A stretch of DNA of 64,000 nucleotides, taken from assembly GCA_035079385.1 (NCBI GenBank), contig JAVHKY010000029.1, positions 12,524,001-12,588,000 of the forward strand. Direction: 5' to 3'. The notes under the pieces are model-generated. The model worked only from the letters and a program-made list of their open reading frames with translations. It was not told where the DNA came from and ran no database searches. The first letter of the stretch is position 1. The number at the start of each line of letters is the position of its first letter. The position numbers and the translations under genes were made by a program. Source of the stretch: Aspidiotus rigidus. Taxonomy: Eukaryota > Arthropoda > Insecta > Hemiptera > Diaspididae. Of the stretch, positions 32,939 to 45,289 are shown piece by piece.

Positions 32939-34492
32939 GATCCTTCTCCTTGCTTCTCACGGTCCTACGTTTTCTCGTATATCATTGATGATAAGTATTT
33001 CAGAGTAAGGATAAAGCCTCTAACCGGTTAAGGGGGGGGGGGGGAGAGAATGGCCTTGGTCGAAAAATGTTTCATCTGTCCGTCAAAATGTTGTCCCCAA
33101 TGAGAAAACTCGAAACCCAAAAAATTGGACCCATCCGTTCATCCACATGGGCTGCAGAGTCATTTTTAGGCCTAAAATCCGAATGGCTGTATCGCAAGCA
33201 ATAATGATGGCACAGCAATGTAACTTGGGGACATTTTAGTATGTATGAACGTTCATCCATGTTTTTTTTTTTTTTTCAAAAAAAATCATTCATATTTTCC
33301 CTAGTTTCTAGCAATAACAAAACTTCAAACTCGAATATTAAAAAAATCGGGGGGGGGGGAGGCACCTGGGGAAAATCATTCATTTGAAGAGGCATACCAT
33401 CTAATGCATCAGTACCATAGTCCTCGGTGAGGTGGAACATTCTCAAAAAAATCAATATGTAATGAATTTCTGTGATTTTTCCATGAATAGCGGGGTGAAC
33501 GACGACTGCTACCGCAAGAGACCGCGTCAAATCAATAGTCAATGTTCGAGCTGAAAGATACGCACTCCTCCGTGGGATGAAATGGGAATGTAGATAGACC
33601 AAAAATATATTTTCAGTACTTCGTTTATCGATTTGGTCAATTCTTATGAAAACCGATCCACGGATTAAATGGAGTGCGTTAGATTGAAAAAAATAGTTGA
33701 AAAATTCTATAGTCGCTGGAACAGTCTGAAAACTGTAGAGAAGTGATCCTGGAGGACTGTGAGTTTTGGTATTTCATTCATCAGTTAGGTCGATTTTATT
33801 GTAAACACGTCCACCAAGTTCAAAAAAAATGGTCAAAAAATTCTCCAGCCGCTGGAGCGTTCTGGAAGTGTTTAATAATCGAGAAAGTCCAGTTTTTCAA
33901 CTTGGAAGACCGTGATTTTTGGTATTTTATTTATCAATTAGTTTAAATCTTATGTCAATACATCCGCCAAGTTGAAAAAAAAAATAGTTATTAAATGCTC
34001 CAGTCGCTGGAGCGGTTTTGAAATTGTAAGAAATCCAGAGAATTCACTTTTTCAACTTACAGAACTGCAATTTTTCATATTTCGTTAATCAATTAGGTCA
34101 ATTCTCGAGTCGGAAAAACTTGGTGGACGTGTTTAACAACCTCATTGATGAACGAAATACCAAAACTCATGGTCCTTTAGGGTGAAAAATTGGATTTTCT
34201 CGATCGTTTTCACTTCCAGAACGTTCCAGCGAATGAAGAATTTTTTGACTATTTTTTCCGAACTCAACGAACGTGGTTACATTATAATCGACCTAGTTGA
34301 TGAACAAAATACCAAAACTCACAGTCCTTTAGGGTGAAAAAGTAGCTTTTCTCGATTATTTGTCACTTCCAGAACGCTCCAGCGGCTAGAGAATTTTTTG
34401 ACCATTTTTTTCGAACTTGGTGGACGTGTTTACATTAAAATTGACCTAATTGATGAATGGAAAACCAAAACTCGCAGTCCTCCAGGGTAAAA

Positions 34493-34615
34493 TAGTATAT
34501 TACGCTATAAGGGACGGAGGAGAGCGATTTCTATACGAGCGCTTTGGCGGCCCGAGCCGCGGCTCGGGCCGCCATGCAGCGCGAGTATATCGCTTTCCTC
34601 CGTTCACGTGTAGCG
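34493..34615. repeat. GC-rich cruciform next to the recombinase insert end
   Basis: A perfect 26-bp palindrome (34549-34574, centre CCGCGG, built from GCGGCCCGAG and its inverse) sits inside a longer imperfect stem. ACGCTA, GACGGAGGA, AGCGAT and GCGC on the left pair with their inverses on the right. Total length is about 120 bp. It is strikingly GC-rich against an AT-rich background. Confidence 0.75.
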
Positions 34616-35483
34616 TACGCTATTTTTTGGTTCACATGAATAAAAACGCAAATGCGAGATGATCTATGATAATAATGAACACAAATAAATATGCGAGAGT
34701 GTTGTATTTAAAATTGTTTAAAAAATGGGATAGACTGAGAACAAATAATCAATCAATCAATCAATCAATAAATACGAAATGAAACAGAACAAAAATTGTC
34801 AACTTTCTTACAGAACAAAAAAAAAAAAAAACGAACAGAGAAATATTGCGAACAAAATTCAAGACACAAGATAAAAGGGTATGTTAGATTCTTTGAGAAA
34901 TTCACAGATGAAACAAGTGTTGTGGATTGAAAATTCTTAAATATAATGAACACAGAAACACGTACACCAAAAGGAACTTAAAAGAATAATGATAACGACG
35001 CGACGTCTTTGAGAAATGAAAACGATCAACTTCTTCGGAAACTAAAAACAAATCCTTTGAGAAATAAAAAATTAAAGTAAGTAACTTAGGTTTGATAATT
35101 AAAAGATAAAAGATCACAATACATAATCACAATATGCAGAGAGAAAAATGTCCAATATTTCGAATGAATAGGTATTAATGTTTAAAATGATATTGATCGA
35201 TATGAACACTCGAGGAGGTAGGTACTTACCTACTTTAGAAAAACTAAGAAATTATAAGAATAATTCTAACGAGATCATTAAGAAATGAAAACAACCAACT
35301 TCTTTGAAAACTAAAAACAAATCCTTCGAGAAATAAAAAATTAAAATAAGTAGGTACAAGATAAAAGATCACAATACATAATCACAATACGCGGAGAGGA
35401 AAATGTTCAATTCTTCGAATGAATATTTATGTTAATGGTATTGATATGAGCACTCGAGTTGTTGGTTAAATTTATAATTATAT

Positions 35484-36726
35484 TTAGTAAATCCGGAACA
35501 TTAAAAAGACTAGGAGAATCACTTTAATTGAAACTGATATATTTCGTGTAACTTCTGACACCTGTTGGGCTTCGTCAAATGTAAGCATCGCAGTTTCGAT
35601 TTCATCATTATCATCAAATTCGATTGGATTACGATTATTACGAACTGAAGGAATCAAATTTAATTTACCAGTATTTGTCGACGTTCTAGTTGAAGAAGTT
35701 TCAACATTTGAATGCTGATCAGGACGTGATTGAACTTTTGCAGAGGAATCATGACTTGTGAGCGATGATGATGGAAACTTATCATTCGCGCAGTCAGAAT
35801 TGGAAAATATGGTCGATGAAATCAAACTTTCATTACGTATCTTGTTCTGGAGGCTTTCTTCAACGTAACTTTCAGCAACAGCGTCAGATCGCCATCCCCC
35901 AAAATGTTTTAAACCGAAACGATCTGCTCCTCTTGAATTAGCGAATAACGTGGCGGCTGTTCGTCGATAGGAATGGCCATGCAGTATATAACTTCGGTGT
36001 TTCTAGTTTTAAATACTCGGCAATAAGACGCGGAAACGAAGAAATGGTATTTTTTCCCATGTTCTGATTTACGCACTTACCGTTCCGATAACCAATGAAA
36101 AATTTTGGAGACTCACATTTCTTAGGTCGTAGTGCTTTGTATTTTTTGAGGATCTGGTATTGTTCATTACGAATCACAAAAGATCTGTCGACGTGCGTTT
36201 TCGTATCTTTTACTTCAAAGAGGAGTACGTTACCCTGTTGTTAAACATCTCTCAGGGTCAAATTTACTATTTCGCATGATCGACAGGCTCCAAAAATACC
36301 AACAATAAAATCAGCTTTGATCGCGAGCCACTGACCATCAGGAGCTTCTGTTAAAAATTGTTGAACTTGCTCCGACGTGAACACTTTTGCCTTCTTCTTC
36401 TTGTAACCCTTATTCTTTTTCTTGATGAAAGAACGCAGTTTTGTGAAATTCTCAATGTGAATGTTTCTGTATGCATCCATGGTAGCGCGTAACATTGAAT
36501 AGGTTGACCACAATGTTCCTGGAGCGTATTTGTTTGATAACTGATGAAAATACGCCAAAAAGACGTCCTCATCTAACCTCGTGCTTGAAATATTGTGTTC
36601 CTTACACCACGTATCAAATAGTTGAAATACTGTACCTATCGTACTTTTCGAAGCATCAGGAAGGATGTCGCTGACGGCAGCCGCAGCTATTAATCGAATT
36701 TCTTCGGGTATTTTTTCACTCGACAT
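35484..36726 (-). pseudogene. Crypton-like tyrosine recombinase, one stop and one frameshift
   Basis: The reading frame starts at 36726 (MSSEKIPEEIRLIAAAAVSD). The N-terminal core-binding domain (about residues 1-110) includes FDTWCKEHNISSTRLDEDVF and APGTLWSTYSMLRATMD. The catalytic domain has the first Arg in GIFGACRSCEIVNLTLRDV, an in-frame TAA at once after it, then QQGNVLLFEVKDTKTHVDRS and FFIGYRNGKCVNQ. After a one-base frameshift near 35985 come the box II HxxR motif in HGHSYRRTAATLFA, HFGGWRSDAVAESYVEE with the nucleophile Tyr, and a Ser/Asn-rich tail that ends near 35484. All of Arg, His-x-x-Arg, His/Trp and Tyr survive, so the gene died recently. This type of recombinase cuts and joins DNA through a phosphotyrosine. 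No RT or RNase H is nearby, which favours Crypton-like over DIRS. Confidence 0.8.
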
Positions 36727-37812
36727 CTTGACTCGATTCAGTCCGGCTGATTACTATTACAGTCAATATTACTAATTAGTAAAAATTACTAAAATGCACT
36801 AAATATTTCGTTTTTTTCGTCTATCGTCTCGAATCTCGATCACAATCATTACATTCAGGGTTCAGCGACCACGACAATGTTTGTTTGTTTCGTTCAACGT
36901 ACTTTTCCCCGCCAGCCACAATGTTCGTTTGTACTTCCGCACATGAAAAGTACGCGCATGCGCGCAACCAAACTCTTCCCGCACTGAAGTAAGATAAACG
37001 CGTCTTGGAGTCGTACAACGAAGCATCGAAGGAACGCGTTTTTATTCATGTGAACCAAAAAAGTGGATTTTATCCCTTCTCTACTGTTTTCAGACTGTTC
37101 CAGCGACTATAGAATTTTTCAACTATTTTTCTCAATGTAACGCACTCCATTTAATCCATGGATGGGTTTTCATAAGAATTGACCAAATCGATAAACGAAG
37201 TACTGAAAATATATTTTTGGTCTATCTACATTCCCATTTCATCCCACGGTCCTAGGAGTGCGTATCTTTCAGCTCGAACATTGACTATTGATTTCACGCG
37301 GTCTCTTGCGGTAGCAGTCGTCGTTCACCCCGCTATCCATGGAAAAATCACAGAAATTCATTAAATTCATTAGATATTGATTGTTTTGGGAATGTTCCAC
37401 CTTACCGAGGACTATGGTACTAATGTATGTTTAGTAGAGGGTATGGCGCTTCAAATTAATGATTTTCCCCAGGTACCCCCCCCCCAATTTTTTTAAATAT
37501 TTATGTTTGAAGTTTTGTTATTGCTAGAAACTAGGAAAAATATGAATGATTTTTTTTTGAAAAAAAAAATACCATGGATGAACGTTCACACATACTGAAA
37601 TGTCCCCAAGTTACATTGCTGTGTAATCATTATTGCCTGAGATACAGCCATTTGGATTTTAGGCCTAAAAATGACTCTGCAGCCCATGTGGATGAGCGGA
37701 TGGGTCCAATTTTTTGGGTTTCGAGTTTTTTCATTGGGAACAACATTTTGTCGGACATTTGAAACATTTTTCAACGAAGGTCATTCCCCCTCCCCCGTTA
37801 CCCGGCTAGAGC

Positions 37813-40316
37813 CTTGGTATGATTTTTTTCGGTAGACGCACTTGATACGTGATTCTTGATTTGAGTAATTTATAAAATCAATTTCCTTCCCACATAGGAG
37901 AATTACAATGTTGCTTCATTGTTCATCAAAATTACCTTTGTTCCCAGACGACGTTTTTTCAAATGTCTTTAAAGCCTAGATTGTAGAGAGCGCAGTTCGT
38001 CTGTAGAAACGCGAAACCTCGATTTATAATCCAGAACTCCAGAAAACTCATTTTTGGTCAAAGTTAAACCAAATAAACCTGAGAAACTCGACTTCTCCAA
38101 ATTATTACACAGCAGAACCGTGGTAGATTGCTATCAGTAAGAACCCTAAAAAGAGTGTCGAGTATGTCACCGAAGACTCCAACTTCCTCAATACTCCGGG
38201 TCTGCGAAGATGTGAAAAATATCAGAGTTTCTCTCATCATTGATCCTGACTCTCTTTCCGCGACGTATCGAAAAAAACGCATATTATTTGAAAATATGTA
38301 AATCACCTTATAAGCAAAGCTCTTAGAAATTTGGTTGCATCATGGTTCACGAAGCTTAGTATTCTGTACACAGAAAACAATTGTAGGACTCTTTGGGCTT
38401 GAAAATTCTTAATTTTACAATACTTCACTGCATTTTTCTTGCAGCAAAAAATCGCTTTCTGCCTGACATGGGCTGTTGCAGGATTTTTTTTTTTCTTTTC
38501 TCGAGAAAATGTGAATTTTTATTCAGAAGAAAAATGCCGGGAATGCGGTCTAATGACTTACTCTTCGTATTTATAAATGATATCGAAGAAAGTATTTTGT
38601 ATACCTGTACTATGGTCGACACATCGGTATTCATTCATTCATTTACTGTGTGCACTTGCATAGTAATATTATCGACTACTTCTTTATTAATTATATTACG
38701 CGCTCTCATATGCGTACGATCCCTCCCGTGCTTCTGTTTCGTGCTTTTCCGATACTCAGCGATATGTATGTTAGTATGTTACAGAGCATCATCAATCTGC
38801 ATCCATGTATCGTGTCATTAAAAGCGATAACTTGATTTTCGAACGAATTTTTCATTTATCTAGCGCGACAACATCGAATATCACTCTCGAAAGTAACGCT
38901 TGTAGTCTTCGTACGCTCCAAGGTGACGTCAAATTGTAATATAAGCAGGGGGAACGAAAATATTGTAGTGCTATATCTTGCAATCACTCAATACAATGTT
39001 GACGGAAGGTAGAGAACGCCCTTGAAAATTTACGCAAGTGTTGAAGAATACAGACAAGATGCTTCAATTCTCGTGAGCTTTCGTGAACTTGTCAAGGGCC
39101 ATTGAAATGATATCGAGAACTTAGTGGAGATCATTTAAAGCGAGAGTGGTATGCGTGTACGAACAACGTTAAGAATTACAATTCTCATATAAAATGCTCA
39201 TGAAAGTTCTTCGCATTGAAATGAATAACGGTTCGGATTCCAGTCTATATACTGCATACTTTGTGCAATTCTCCGCCGATATTTTAGAAGTTATGAGTAA
39301 GTTCAATCAATGAAGCCTCATTCAAAGCGGATGTTCAGAGAGGGATGCCATAACTTCGAAAAACTATTCACATGTTAGAAGGGAGGTATACAAATTCTGG
39401 AACTGACGGCACAAATTAGAACAAGTTTTCTAGATAACTTTCTTTTTAGAGGGTCTATCCTCCAATGAAGGCAGTATCTGACAGAGGTATTTGCACACGG
39501 GAGGGGAAATGTAGACTGTAAGATCGATGGCACAAATAGGCATCGATCAAGACTCATATTATGAGACCACTTTCAGGTTAGAACACGAACTGGGAGGAGA
39601 TGGTACCCAAACATCAGTGGGTTGTACGAACAATAGGTGCAAAGTACAAATTCTGAAATGCGTGATACAAATTGACGCAAATTAAACGCAATTTTTGATA
39701 TGTTTCATGTCCTTCCTGAAGTTTCCTAAATCCTAGCCCCTAATTCCATAATTTGCGAGCTCACACCATCCCTGCGAGTTGGACTTCTATCGCCGGAGAG
39801 GAATCCTAGACATGATTCTCCAACTTCAAAATTTGCGAGTTTATACCGCTCCCGCGAGTTGTCCCTCACCCCCTAATAGTCCTATATACTGTATCCCTTC
39901 TCTTCCTTCATAATAAACTATGACGTCATCAACCGTGACCCCGAGATTGATTCGGAAATCTGCAAGTTCATTTATAAGTGGTTCAGTTTAGGCTTTTTTA
40001 CTGCTGTATGTTAGGCTCATCTTGGGGCCTGGTTTCATGAAGACCAAAAGTAGGTTTGGTATGTTCAGTATAATGCTTTGTAGCCCAGTAAAGAGTAAGA
40101 CCTCAATCCTGAAATCTGCAAGTATGACGTCACCAGCCGTGATGGAGACTGTACAAGTGAGCCGCTTGTAAGCTAGACAGATCAAAATGCAGTATACCAA
40201 GAAAGCGGTTGAACGAAGGGCGCGGGTCAGTTCCCCTCAGCTAGATAGCCTATCTTACCGCACACCACACCTATAATAGTCCACGAACAGGGCGCACGCC
40301 TCTGTAAGAAAAACTC
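37813..40316. other. No gene recognised
   Basis: Non-coding. The frame at 38393-38821 (142 codons) is rich in Cys, Phe and Ile with no domain and overlaps antisense frames. 39715-39900 has two copies of a TTTGCGAG(C/T) plus GCGAGTTG block. 39900-40200 carries the dispersed-family motifs (ATGACGTCATCAACCGTGA, AAGTAGGTTTGGTATG). Confidence 0.4.
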
Positions 40317-41390
40317 CTGCGTTCTTTAACGGAATTAAACGAGGGAGTAGCAAGGAACCTGCTTTATCGGTCACTTGGGATCTGATGTCACCAAATTGTG
40401 AAGTCACACGCCCGGACTCTGGAGCTATATACAATAGGAGGGAACTTGGAAAAAACTGATCTGTGACATCATCAGATTGTGATGTCACAAGACATCATCC
40501 AACTGTGACGTCACAGGCCCCGCAAAAAATGATAGGAGAGGGCTTAGAAGTTCATAGGTTCTTTAACGTAGTTGAACAAGAGGTGGAAGGGAACCTGTCT
40601 CATGGGGGATCTATGACGTAATCAGATTGTGACGTCGCAAACCCAGATTTCAGAGCTATATGTGTATAATAGGAAGGAACATGGAAAAAACTGATCTATG
40701 ACTTCATCAGATTGTAACGTCACAGCCCCCCTCCCCATCCAAGCGGCAAGCTATATCTGATAGGAAGTGGACTTGGAAAACTCACGGGTTCCTTAGCGAA
40801 GTTAAACGAGGGATGGCAAGGAACCTGTCTCATGGCAGATCCATTACGTCATCAGATCGTGATGTCACAAGGCTGACTTATGATGTCATTGAATTGTGAC
40901 GCCATAGGGCCGGACTTTTGAGCTGTATATAATAGAACGGAACATGGAGAAAACTTATTTATGACGTCATCAGATTGCGACATCGTAGGGATGACCTGTG
41001 ACGTCACAGGCTCCGCCCTCCAAGCTATATATGATAGGAGGGGGACTCAAGAAACTGACGAGTTCTTAGAGAAATTGAACGAGGGGTGGCAGGAAACCTG
41101 TCTCATGGGGGAATAAGACGTTGTCACAGATCCAGACTTTAGAGCTACATGTGATAGGAAGACGACTTGTAAAAAATTCGTCTTCCAAGATACATAATAT
41201 GATAAGAAAGGGACTTGAAAAAATTTCGACCTCGAAGCTATGTATGATGGGAGGGGGTAGGAGGGCGACTAATTTCGACCTCCGGGCTATATGATAGAAG
41301 GTCGACCTCTGAAAGACCTTGAAGTTGCCAGGCGGCCGGACGGCGGACATTTTTTTCCCAAAAATCCCCCGATAAAACAGGTTCCCTGTT
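40317..41390 (-). mobile_element. HINE-like element with four tandem 3' ends, copy F
   Basis: The 5' end is intact at the right (GATAAAACAGGTTCCCTGTT ending at 41390). Blocks equivalent to the 3' end (TTTAACGGAATTAAACGA or variants, then AGGAACCTG) occur at about 40324, 40561, 40791 and 41065, so spacings are about 230-275 bp. Between them are the family motifs CATCAGATTGTGACGTC, GATAGGAGGGGGACT and AGCTATATATGATAGG. Same architecture as copy D but with shorter units. No protein. Confidence 0.55.
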
Positions 41391-43746
41391 AAAATTCACA
41401 AACTAGGCCATGATTTTATTACAAAGCAGGCGTAGCCTTACAACATAAATTGAATCACTTACTATAGTAGATATGAAACATACGATCTTTATTTATTTGG
41501 CTCTGCCAGAAAATCCCGTTTTTTTTTTGGTCATTTTCATCTCTGGATTAGTGATTGGAGGGGTTGACTATCCAATAAAGGATCGAATTAGAAGTACTGG
41601 GAAAAGAGCTGGGCTATAAATTCTAAAATTGGTGGCATAAATGGACACAAATTATCGAGACCATTTTCGACTGAAAATCTCAACATGACATTGACATTTC
41701 AGTGGAGGTTATACGGTAATGGAGTTTTCATCAGTAAACGTATTAATTTTAGTTTCAAGAGCTATAGTGTGACATTATCACGGAAGATACTAGGTTGAAG
41801 TCTGTGTCTAATGGCAGCATTTTCATCTTCTTCTGTACTCTGATGACGTCATTCTGCGGAAACAAGGCAGAATTTAAAATAGGTGCAGCCATCAGCTGGA
41901 GACAAGATGGAGTCCGATTATATATTAACCGTATGAAGACATCGTCTGCGCCGTGTAATGATGGTAAGCTCGTCTCACCAAAACTGGTTGCTTTTAATTC
42001 GACATATTTCATGGCTTCAGCCAATATTGACACTTGAACTTATTTTCTGACCCCACCACATTTTTTGGATGATCATGACCTTGAGACTTGTGACGTCAAC
42101 AACTTGAATTTGTTTGTGACGTTATCAACATTAGTGAATTTATCACCCTCCTCAAAATTTGTTTCAATCGGCACCTTAGGTGAGACTGAAAGTGTGGTAG
42201 TCTACAGAAAGGGAATTAGGCTAGCGAAACGAAGGGAGAAGGGTACCTTGTCCGGGCTCGAATTTCTTACAAAACCTGGATTTAAGAAGTTATTGGAATC
42301 TTACTCGTATTGAATGATTTCTAGCAGTTTACAATCTTCCTCAGACCCTTAAAATCCTTGACATGTCTGCGGCAAATTTCATTGAATCGCTCGATTCAAG
42401 ACTAAATGAATTTTTTTCAATCGAAAGAGCTCTGAATCAAAGCCATCATCTGTTCTTACAGTAGGTATTGCACAGTTCAAATTATTGGCATTGGTGACGT
42501 ATATTTGTGATTTGTTTTCTCTACTCGCAGGAATGGTGGATATTCAAAGCGGCGATCTGTCCAAATATACAATTTTTAAATTTAGTTATGTTTTGCATCA
42601 TTACCGTACGTGAAATTATTAGGTATTATTAATGAAGGAAATTATTTTCACTTATGTCGCAGTATAGCTTCCCGAGTCATCATAAATAATAAACATTATC
42701 CTATACGAAAGAAAAATGTATGTGAGATAACCGAGATGAAGAAAATTGTTTATGTGCAGTTTTTATCAGCATCTCGACGACTCAATTATTGTTAAGATTA
42801 CCATAACCGTGTAATTCCAACTTATGCAACCAAACTTACTTGTTCACGTTCACGACTTTGTTCGTTAGCTACGCAAATACCGGTATCGGTATTCATTCCA
42901 TGGAAATAACGTAGCGTTGTTCGGCATAATATCTACTTCAAAACTGGATCAGAAAACGATAGTACTCGTAGAAAGAAAAAAAGGTTATCATGATTATTTT
43001 AATTTCTTTACCCTTCCTGATGAATTCATGGGGATAATATCGATGGTTCAAATTGGCTACAGCCAGGTGAGATAGTGAAAAGTTCCTCCTAGCAAAGTCG
43101 AAGTGCGAGCTTGACCTAGGGTGGCACTATGCCTCCCAGTAGTAGATGGGGCGACCTAAGACGAAAAACGGGCAAAAAATGACGTCATTGGGTTGTTTCA
43201 GTACAAAATGGCGTTTGAGGACATACTCCTCCCAATTTTCAGACCCAGAGCTCGTCCCAGTGGCTCTGCCCATGAAATAAGTAATTATATTTTAGAAAAT
43301 TGTGAAAAATTCCGTAGTTTTTTTATTTTTCAATCATCCTTATCGATTATTGTTATGTGTTGGAAGGTGCCTCTAATAAAAAAACAATTCTTATTCTTCG
43401 TATCAATTTTAAAAGTCTGGAATCGATTTTGAGATTTTAAGATGCGATAAAATCAACTCCTGAAACAAACGCACTAAGGTGGAAATTCAGGTTTGAAGAG
43501 AAATTCCGCGCGAGAGTTGAGTAATGGCGAATGTGTGAGTGAGAGGGCGATACATATGTGCGGAAAATGTGGGATAGTAAAACTTGATGACGTCACACCC
43601 TCCACCGGCTTCGTCTACTTCGGCAAAAATTCTTATTACGGCCCCTTTCCCCCTCATATAAGTAGTATGGATCAGAAGTCAATGCTACGCTTATACCTCA
43701 CAACATAACCAAAAATCTTTTAGATAACGTGGCAAACTACTAACTC
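41391..43746. other. No gene recognised
   Basis: No transposon domain. Scattered GATGACGTCAT (41843) and TGTGACGTCAAC sites and a GACCTTGAGACTTG block at 42075 belong to the dispersed vocabulary. Frames of 60-92 codons overlap on both strands at 41755-42037, so coding is unlikely. Confidence 0.4.
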
Positions 43747-43958
43747 TATAGGGCTCTTCCCCTATATTATATTGCATACTCGTTTGCCTGATTTTTATCG
43801 TAATGGTACTTGCTTTACATTGGTCTTATGGCAGGGGAATTTAATCTGAAATAATAGCATACCCATTCCCCTGCCATAAGACCAATGTAAACGAAGTACC
43901 ACTACGATAAGAATCAGGCAAACAAGTATACAATATGATATAGAGAAAGAGCCCTATA
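43747..43958. repeat. Hairpin MITE, family H, copy 1
   Basis: A 212-bp palindrome with ends TATAGGGCTCTT and AAGAGCCCTATA. Arms share TTGCCTGATTTTTATCGTA, GGTACTT, TTTACATTGGTCTTATGGCA and GGGGAAT, about 95 bp each, around a centre near 43850. The ends could include a TA target duplication. A second copy is at 54775-54969. Confidence 0.85.
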
Positions 43959-45289
43959 ACTGAACTTTAGCCGCCAGCCTGTATACTAAGACTGAAAACT
44001 ACGCCAACTGCGTTAGCCTATCATATCTCCTTAATAAGGCCCAATCTACAGAGCCTTAGCCTAGCTCGGGTGCTTATAAAGGCTCTTTAGCCAAGCAATT
44101 ATAAACTAGGCTAGTTCAGTGTACATGCCAGAATGACGTACGTCATATTTTTCTAAGAACACGCCCACTCTATGACGTCATCGGAGAGTAGAATCGAAAA
44201 TTTTAGCCCCGCAAATCCTTAATAGACATTTTTATGTCAAATTGAGTTCTGTGGTTGAAGTGGGGATGGTTGGAAAATTGATTTGAAAGAGTGAAGCAGG
44301 AGAGTGGATGGAAATGTTGACCATCGTTGTGTCCAACCAGAATGGAGTAATTTAGATGATATTGGAACGCGATGGGAGGCTTCTTTTTCAGCTGCAGACC
44401 CGATAAATAATGTTAACCGACAATTTGCGGTCGATTCTAAATTTTATGCCGTGTCGACCGAAAATCGACTCAAAATCAAATGAAAATTGATTTTTTTCCG
44501 AGTGTCGCTAGGAACTCGATTTCTGTAGTCGATCTCAAGTCCACATAGAATTGAATTAAGTTGATTCCATTTCAACTCCTTGAGAGACTTGGAGTCAACC
44601 TTTCCAAATTTTTGATAGGCTTGACATCAACTCTTCTTTCTTTATCGCGCCTATTGACAATAGATTTGTAGTGCTTTGAGAACAGAGTCACGGCGGTTGT
44701 ACTGGACACTTTTAGCATTTTGTGAACTTACAAAATCGTCGCGGGTTTTCATCACACTCAATGACGTCATCAGTGACCTTGACCCACTTTTAAGACTTGG
44801 AAAAATTTTGGCCCTCGCTACTTTGGTATCTACGTATTATACCAGGTTTCACATCATCTTTATTCTTAGGGACTACCCTTGAAAAAACCAACACAGTTTT
44901 TTGTCATGCTTGATGACGTCATCAGTGACCTTGACCTACTTTTGAGATTTGGGAAAGTTTTGGCCTCTGCTAATTTGAGCACTATATCCTCAGCCTTTAT
45001 TATACTAGGCATAATATATAATAATACTACCCCTGGATTCCACTGTCGAAAGAAGGGAGCAAACTTCAAAAATTTAGAGTTATGAACCCCTGTAAAGGTG
45101 AGCCCAGAGACAGGTTGAGCTCGGAATCTACCAAGTTTGGTTGGTTGCGGTTATCAAGAGAAATACATGTCGATAAAAGGTGTGACGTCATCATTGAACG
45201 TAAGTGATTAGAATGGGGTAAATGAAGGGCTTCGATAATCACAAGCATGAAAGGATGACATCATCAGAGCCAAACATCATTGAAAATCC
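43959..45289. other. Dispersed repeat copies, no gene
   Basis: Two consecutive copies of one module: at about 44758-44815 (CAATGACGTCATCAGTGACC, TTGACCCACTTTTAAGACTT) and about 44908-44965 (TGATGACGTCATCAGTGACC, TTGACCTACTTTTGAGATTT). Each is followed by GGAAAAATTTTGGCC-like sequence and then TATTATACYAGG. They are about 150 bp apart. The combination of a CRE-like palindrome with an adjacent TGACCTTGACCY pair is constant. Confidence 0.5.

Larger units (their letters stand above)
34486..37074 (-). mobile_element. Insert carrying a tyrosine recombinase, with inverted repeats
   Basis: Comparing the two arms of the foldback shows that this 2.6-kb segment interrupts arm sequence: CAGTCCTCCAGG at its left edge and CTTCTCTAC at its right are nearly adjacent in the other arm. 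At the edges are GGGTAAAAT and its inverse ATTTTATCCC. A second, longer inverted pair lies just inside: TTTTTTGGTTCACATGAATA continuing AAAACGC (34624-34650) and its exact inverse at 37038-37064. Between edge and inner repeat on the left is a GC-rich cruciform. It contains the recombinase pseudogene on the minus strand. Classical Cryptons lack terminal inverted repeats, so either this is an unusual YR element or it is a composite. Confidence 0.5.
33017..37812. mobile_element. Foldback element with roughly 740-bp outer arms, interrupted
   Basis: 33017-33745 is inverted at 37075-37812. Shared blocks include CCGG followed by a G-run, TGTAACTTGGGGACATTT, AACGTTCATCCATG, GAGACCGCGTCAAATCAATA, CGTATCTTTCAGCTCGAACA and AGTCGCTGGAACAGTCTGAA. 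Inside, 33745-34090 holds about two forward units of a 160-bp repeat (GGAGGACTGTGAGTTTTGGT ... CTGGAGCGTTCTGGAAGTG). 34110-34490 holds the same units inverted. The original element was therefore one long palindrome of about 2.2 kb with its centre near 34100, and its second arm was later split by the insert at 34486-37074. No coding capacity of its own. I could not define a target duplication. Confidence 0.7.

Noticed and set aside
33276..33602. 108-codon frame resembling one at 37179-37364
   Set aside because: The resemblance comes from the two inverted arms of the foldback element, not from a conserved protein.
38393..38821. 142-codon frame
   Set aside because: Rich in Cys, Phe, Ile and Leu, no domain or motif, overlapped by antisense frames. 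Consistent with chance in AT-rich DNA.
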